Of a DNA stretch of 64,000 nucleotides, positions 60,139 through 64,000 are shown in pieces. Numbering within the stretch: position 1 is the first letter of the stretch; every line of letters starts with the position of its first letter. Under the pieces are notes generated by a model. The model was not told the origin of the DNA. It did no database searches and saw only the letters and a list, made by a program, of their open reading frames with translations. The position numbers and the translations under genes are program-made. The stretch lies in assembly GCF_007993795.1 (NCBI RefSeq), contig NZ_CP042476.1, positions 1,922,001-1,986,000 of the forward strand, in the 5' to 3' direction. The DNA is from Antarcticibacterium arcticum. Lineage in GTDB: Bacteria; Bacteroidota; Bacteroidia; Flavobacteriales; Flavobacteriaceae.

Positions 60139-60789
60139 TTATTTGCTCATTTTTTTAGCTTCTTTTTCAAGTTTCTTAATATCGGTTGGATAAGGATTTT
60201 CTTTCAGGATTTTTGCCATATGCACCATATTGTGCGCCATTAAAAGGATCATATTATTGGTGAATTCATGTTTATCTCCCCCCGCTTCAATATAACTGGG
60301 GCCCGGCCCCGCTTCTCCAACATAATATGAAAATGCATTTACCGGAACTGTAAAACCATGTTCCGAAAGGTCAAATACCGTACTGGAGATAGCCTTTTTG
60401 GCACCATCTTCATTTCCATCAACCATCACTCCGGCAACTTTATTATAAGTTGGATATTGCCCGTTATTATCATTTCCCTCTTCCATTATTCCATCAAACC
60501 GTTCGGCAACCATTTTGGCAACCGCGCCACGGTCTCCCCTCCATATTGGGGTAGCAATGATCAACATATCTGCTGCTTTTACTTTATTCAGGATCTTAGG
60601 CCACCCGTCTCCCCTTCCTTCACTGGAAGTAGTTCCAAATTTTACATTTTTATCAACCACCCGTATAATTTCGGTTGAAACATCAAGGTCGTGGAAAACC
60701 TTTTCGGCTTTTTTAATGAAGGCTTCAGTATTGGATTCCTCAGGAGATTTTTTAAGTGTACAGTTTAGGAATAAGGCTTTTAGTTTCAT
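60139..60789 (-). CDS. Flavodoxin-fold NAD(P)H-dependent oxidoreductase
   Basis: This 216-residue FMN-reductase-like protein has the flavodoxin pattern: ALFLNCTLKKSPEESNTEAFIKKA at the phosphate loop, MLIIATPIWRGDRGAVAKMVAERFD for the isoalloxazine site and GVMVDGNEDGAKKA. The HEFTNNMILLMAHNMVHMAKIL helix closes the fold. It may reduce quinones or flavins; no partner gene is visible. Confidence 0.85.
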   Translation of the reverse strand: MKLKALFLNCTLKKSPEESNTEAFIKKAEKVFHDLDVSTEIIRVVDKNVKFGTTSSEGRGDGWPKILNKVKAADMLIIATPIWRGDRGAVAKMVAERFDGIMEEGNDNNGQYPTYNKVAGVMVDGNEDGAKKAISSTVFDLSEHGFTVPVNAFSYYVGEAGPGPSYIEAGGDKHEFTNNMILLMAHNMVHMAKILKENPYPTDIKKLEKEAKKMSK

Positions 60790-60976
60790 TGTTTTAAATT
60801 TTCATTCGATCTAACTTATTAAAAAGAATAAAGAACAAGCGTTAATTCCAGGTTAAACCTCCCAAAGGTGAAAAACCAAATTAACTCAGCTTCTTTTCTA
60901 AGCTCCTTTCTTTCAGTGGAATATTTTTTTAACTTGCCCCTTATTAAAATATCAAACTCACTTCAGTAAAAAATTT

Positions 60977-63343
60977 ATGCAAAGCAGACTTCAAAAACTA
61001 ATCCCCCTTTTTATTTTATTTAGTTTTCAGCTCTTTTCACAGGAAAGCTCCCTTAGCGTTGAAAAGATCATGCAGGATCCCTCCTGGATGGGAACCTTCC
61101 CTTCAAATATTCGATGGAGTGAAGACAGCAAAACCATTTATTTTAATTATAATCTTCAGAAAGACCCTTCAGATTCCCTTTATAAGATCCAACTGAATGC
61201 AAAGGATCAAATTATAAAAGTAGACCGGGGAGAACAAAACCTTTTAACCGGTGCCGGAAATTATTCTAAAGACCGGAGTAAAAAGGTCTATATAAAAGAT
61301 GGAAGCCTTATGCTTTGGGAGGCAGGCAGTAAAAAAGACCGCATGATCCTGGATCTTGGGGAAAGGATCTCAGATCCTCATTTTCTTTTTGATGAAAATA
61401 AGATCTCCTTTAGTATGAACAATAATCTTTTTGTTTACAACCTTAAAGCCGGGAACCTTGAAAAACTTACCAACATTAGAAGTGGTGAACAACAGGAAAA
61501 AGATGCTAAGCTTTCCAAAAAAGACGATTGGGTAAGAGAGGAGAACCTAGGTTTGCTGGAAGTGGTGCGCCAACGGGAAAAGAAAAAAGAAGACAGCGAT
61601 GCCTACCGCAAAATGGGAGATAAGAATGCTTTTACTTTTTATACAGGGAAAAAGACTGTATCTAACCTACAGCTAGCCCCTAATGGGAAATATGCCACTT
61701 TCAACCTGCTAACCCGGGTTGACAACAAGCGCACAGAAGTACCCAATTATGTAGATGCATCTGGATATACAGTAAATCTTCCCACCAGAACGAAGGTAGG
61801 AGATGACTATTCAAAAGTTGAAATGGCTGTGTATCATCTTGAAAAGGACACGGTGATAATGATTAAAGCAACGAATTTAACCGGAATTAAGGATCTGCCA
61901 GATTACATTAAAGATTACCCGGACAAAGAATGGGAAGAAAAGGAAAGGGATGTAATTTTTACTGGCCCATATTTTTCCAATAACGGGGAGCATGCAATTG
62001 TAAATGTTCGGTCTCGAGATAACAAGGATCGCTGGCTTGCCCAGCTTGACCCTCAAACCGGAGACCTTAAAACCCTGGATCGCCAGAGAGATGAAGCCTG
62101 GATCGCAGGACCCGGCATTGGTCATTCTTTTGGAGGGGGAACTATTGGGTGGCTTCCCGATAATCGTCATATATATTTCCAGAGTGAAGAAAGCGGCTAT
62201 TCTCACCTCTATCTCCTGGACGTAACCACAGGCAATAAAAAGGCACTTACCAGCGGAAAATTTGAAGTCTTTGACCCATCACTTTCCAAAGACCAGAAAC
62301 ATTGGTTCTTTACAAGCAGCGATGTTGGGCCCGGAGAACGCCATTTTTATAAAATGCCGGTTATGGGAGGCCCAATGCAGAAACTTACCACTATGACGGG
62401 AAATAATAATGTAAGTCTCTCTCCCGATGAAAAAAATATGGCAATCCTTTATTCATACAGCAATAAACCCTGGGAGCTTTATGTAAAAAGCACGAAAGCC
62501 AATGCCACCGCTACCCAACTTACATCGGGTCAAAGTGAAGAATTTAAGGCTTATAGCTGGAGAGAGCCGGAGCTTGTACAATTTAAAGCGGAAGATGGAG
62601 CTATGGTTCCTGCAAGGTTATATAAGCCCCAGGCAAATGTGAATAATGGAGCCGCTGTGATATTTGTTCATGGGGCAGGTTATTTACAGAATGTACATAA
62701 ATGGTGGTCCAGCTATTTCAGGGAATATATGTTTCATAATTTGCTTACAGACCTGGGATATACTGTCCTTGATATAGACTACCGCGGAAGCGCCGGGTAT
62801 GGGAGAGACTGGAGAACGGGAATTTATCGCCACATGGGAGGCAAAGATCTTTCAGACCATGTTGATGGTGCTAAATACCTTGTTGCTGAACATGGTGTGG
62901 ACGAGGAAAATGTAGGTATTTACGGAGGCAGTTATGGTGGTTTCATAACTCTAATGGCTCTTTTTAACGAAGCCGAAACATTTAAAAGCGGGGCAGCCCT
63001 GCGTTCGGTTACAGACTGGGCTCATTATAATGACGGTTACACCTCCAATATCCTGAATACACCCGCCGAAGATCCCATTGCTTACAAACGGTCCTCCCCT
63101 ATTTATTTTGCTGAAGGTCTGGAAGGCAATCTTCTTATAGCTCATGGAATGGTAGATGTAAATGTACATTTTCAGGATGTGGTAAGGCTGGCTCAACGTC
63201 TTATTGAGCTGAAGAAAGAAAATTGGGAAATGGCGGTTTATCCTGTGGAAGACCACGGCTTTACTGAACCCAGCAGCTGGACAGATGAATACAGGAGAAT
63301 CCTGAAATTATTCAACGATACGCTCCTGGAGCAACAGAATTAA
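60977..63343 (+). CDS. S9-family prolyl oligopeptidase (dipeptidyl-peptidase-like)
   Basis: The exported 788-residue serine peptidase has a signal peptide (1-21, FQLFSQ) and an eight-blade-type beta-propeller region (about 40-510). An alpha/beta-hydrolase domain (about 535-785) follows, with nucleophile GIYGGSYGGF, catalytic Asp in GMVDVNVHFQD and His in VEDHGFTEP. Members cut dipeptides or short peptides after specific residues; here the specificity is open. It is a single-gene unit closed by a very strong terminator. Confidence 0.94.
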   Translation: MQSRLQKLIPLFILFSFQLFSQESSLSVEKIMQDPSWMGTFPSNIRWSEDSKTIYFNYNLQKDPSDSLYKIQLNAKDQIIKVDRGEQNLLTGAGNYSKDRSKKVYIKDGSLMLWEAGSKKDRMILDLGERISDPHFLFDENKISFSMNNNLFVYNLKAGNLEKLTNIRSGEQQEKDAKLSKKDDWVREENLGLLEVVRQREKKKEDSDAYRKMGDKNAFTFYTGKKTVSNLQLAPNGKYATFNLLTRVDNKRTEVPNYVDASGYTVNLPTRTKVGDDYSKVEMAVYHLEKDTVIMIKATNLTGIKDLPDYIKDYPDKEWEEKERDVIFTGPYFSNNGEHAIVNVRSRDNKDRWLAQLDPQTGDLKTLDRQRDEAWIAGPGIGHSFGGGTIGWLPDNRHIYFQSEESGYSHLYLLDVTTGNKKALTSGKFEVFDPSLSKDQKHWFFTSSDVGPGERHFYKMPVMGGPMQKLTTMTGNNNVSLSPDEKNMAILYSYSNKPWELYVKSTKANATATQLTSGQSEEFKAYSWREPELVQFKAEDGAMVPARLYKPQANVNNGAAVIFVHGAGYLQNVHKWWSSYFREYMFHNLLTDLGYTVLDIDYRGSAGYGRDWRTGIYRHMGGKDLSDHVDGAKYLVAEHGVDEENVGIYGGSYGGFITLMALFNEAETFKSGAALRSVTDWAHYNDGYTSNILNTPAEDPIAYKRSSPIYFAEGLEGNLLIAHGMVDVNVHFQDVVRLAQRLIELKKENWEMAVYPVEDHGFTEPSSWTDEYRRILKLFNDTLLEQQN

Positions 63344-63366
63344 TTTTTATTGCAATAACCCATCTT

Positions 63367-63405
63367 AAATTCAAAACCCGGAAATTATCTCCGGGTTTTG
63401 AATTT
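63367..63405. terminator. Bidirectional terminator between the S9 peptidase and rtcB genes
   Basis: A perfect 15-bp stem (AAATTCAAAACCCGG and its complement) with a 9-base loop serves both convergent genes. Confidence 0.92.
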
Positions 63406-63417
63406 TCTATCTTTCTC

Positions 63418-64000
63418 TTAATCCTTATAAGGGTCAAAAGTGCCATCACCGGCCATAGCTACGCCAATGGGTTTTAACCTGTGAAGCACCTCAATTGTTT
63501 CTCCCTGATGCTTTAATACTTCATCGAGATTTTTATAGGCTTCAGGAGCTTCATCAGCTCCGCCACCGCGTAAAACTACCTTATTTTTCAACCGGGCCCG
63601 CACCGCATCAAAGTCTACCGCACCTTTGGAGACAATTGTGGGGCGCTTTCGGCCATCCTTTCCCCGAAGCCATTTTGTTTTTCCTGCCGCCTGCCTACGG
63701 GACATCACTCTTCCTGCCCCATGCACCGTAGAAAATAATCCTTCCCTGGAGAGTGGAGTATCTTTTCCTTTAATAATTACTGAAGTATCTTCCATATTGG
63801 CTCCTATAAAACCGGTTTGGCCAGGAAATGCAGGGGTACACCCCTTGCGCACCACCCAGTATTTTTCCCCGAAATGTTCCTCCTGCCATGCAAAATTGTG
63901 ATGATTGTGCACTTCAAATGTTGTTTCCCGGGTTCCCAGGATCTCCAATACTTTATTTACCACCACATCCCTTCCTGCATATGCGTATTCTCCTGCCAGA
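63418..64000 (-). CDS. rtcB: RNA-splicing ligase RtcB (5' truncated by window edge)
   Basis: The last 193 residues of an RtcB-family 3'-phosphate RNA ligase are visible; the frame stays open to the window edge (LAGEYAYAGRDVVVNK). Metal-binding HNHHNF, the HGAGRVMSRRQA segment that carries the GMP-linked His region, LRGGGADEAPEAYKNLDEVL and the C-terminal LHRLKPIGVAMAG are present. RtcB repairs or splices RNA using 2',3'-cyclic phosphate ends. The apparent GTG start at 63966 is internal. Confidence 0.94.
   Translation of the reverse strand, partial: LAGEYAYAGRDVVVNKVLEILGTRETTFEVHNHHNFAWQEEHFGEKYWVVRKGCTPAFPGQTGFIGANMEDTSVIIKGKDTPLSREGLFSTVHGAGRVMSRRQAAGKTKWLRGKDGRKRPTIVSKGAVDFDAVRARLKNKVVLRGGGADEAPEAYKNLDEVLKHQGETIEVLHRLKPIGVAMAGDGTFDPYKD

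Noticed and set aside
1..64000. tRNA or rRNA genes
   Set aside because: No cloverleaf-like stretch with GGTTCGANNCC-type arms or rRNA signature was recognised; a covariance-model scan would be needed to be sure.

Overview
The window looks like one continuous piece of a chromosome from a member of the Bacteroidota, most likely a marine-type Flavobacteriaceae. Several gene families point there: class III glutamine synthetase, DnaJ with a reduced zinc region, M49 and M28 exopeptidases, DUF4199, DUF6268, DUF4197, DUF2911 and Lacal_2735-type proteins, fused IcmF, and an M56 protease carrying TonB-plug-like repeats. The DNA is AT-rich. Many genes lack a Shine-Dalgarno sequence, and several are preceded by the Bacteroidetes -7 box TAnnTTTG. 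No tRNA, rRNA, CRISPR array, insertion sequence or prophage was seen.

Layout. 1-4.7 kb: the 3' part of secA, a repeat-filled spacer with a ~375 bp tandem duplication, a frameshifted DUF4199 gene and an M23 peptidase. 4.7-7.3 kb: an ECF sigma / anti-sigma-like / DUF4097 operon with a candidate autoregulatory promoter. 7.4-18.5 kb: DUF2911, Ohr, MeaB GTPase, a divergent epimerase / GT2 / GT39 group with a convergent PAP2 phosphatase, MATE, an M28 peptidase, PPK2 and a GNAT-like protein. 18.7-26 kb: an NtrC-type AAA+ regulator without a DNA-binding domain, an outer-membrane barrel, MscS, an ABC-2 exporter and dnaJ-grpE. 26-40 kb: YceI lipoprotein, TIGR01777, mnmD, DUF4920, ilvE, MazG-like, M49 peptidase, SRPBCC-crcB, MFS, an esterase-like protein without its nucleophile, RhlE helicase and a methyltransferase. 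40-46 kb: SigZ with an unlisted 34-residue cysteine-rich metallothionein-like gene, Lrp, a four-helix protein, MarC and the 1142-residue IcmF. 46-55 kb: DUF4197, Lacal_2735, a BtuF-like protein, pyrF, prfA, a membrane protein plus an ABC ATPase broken by an in-frame stop, purM and glutamine synthetase III. 55-64 kb: Ca/Na antiporter, a BlaI/M56 regulatory group with a shared predicted operator, apt, a flavodoxin-like reductase, an S9 peptidase and the 3' part of rtcB.

Genes that appear to work together: dnaJ with grpE; ABC ATPase with permease; sigma with anti-sigma and a coiled-coil surface protein; BlaI with its M56 sensor and a CarboxypepD_reg protein sharing a TATAACT-N8-AGTTATA palindrome; and the epimerase / GT2 / GT39 / PAP2 set, which resembles a lipid A or glycan decoration module. 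The most novel-looking items are the cysteine-rich peptide next to SigZ, the BlaI mini-regulon, the 11-residue-periodic coiled coil in the ECF operon, and the two recently disabled genes (DUF4199 and the ABC ATPase).
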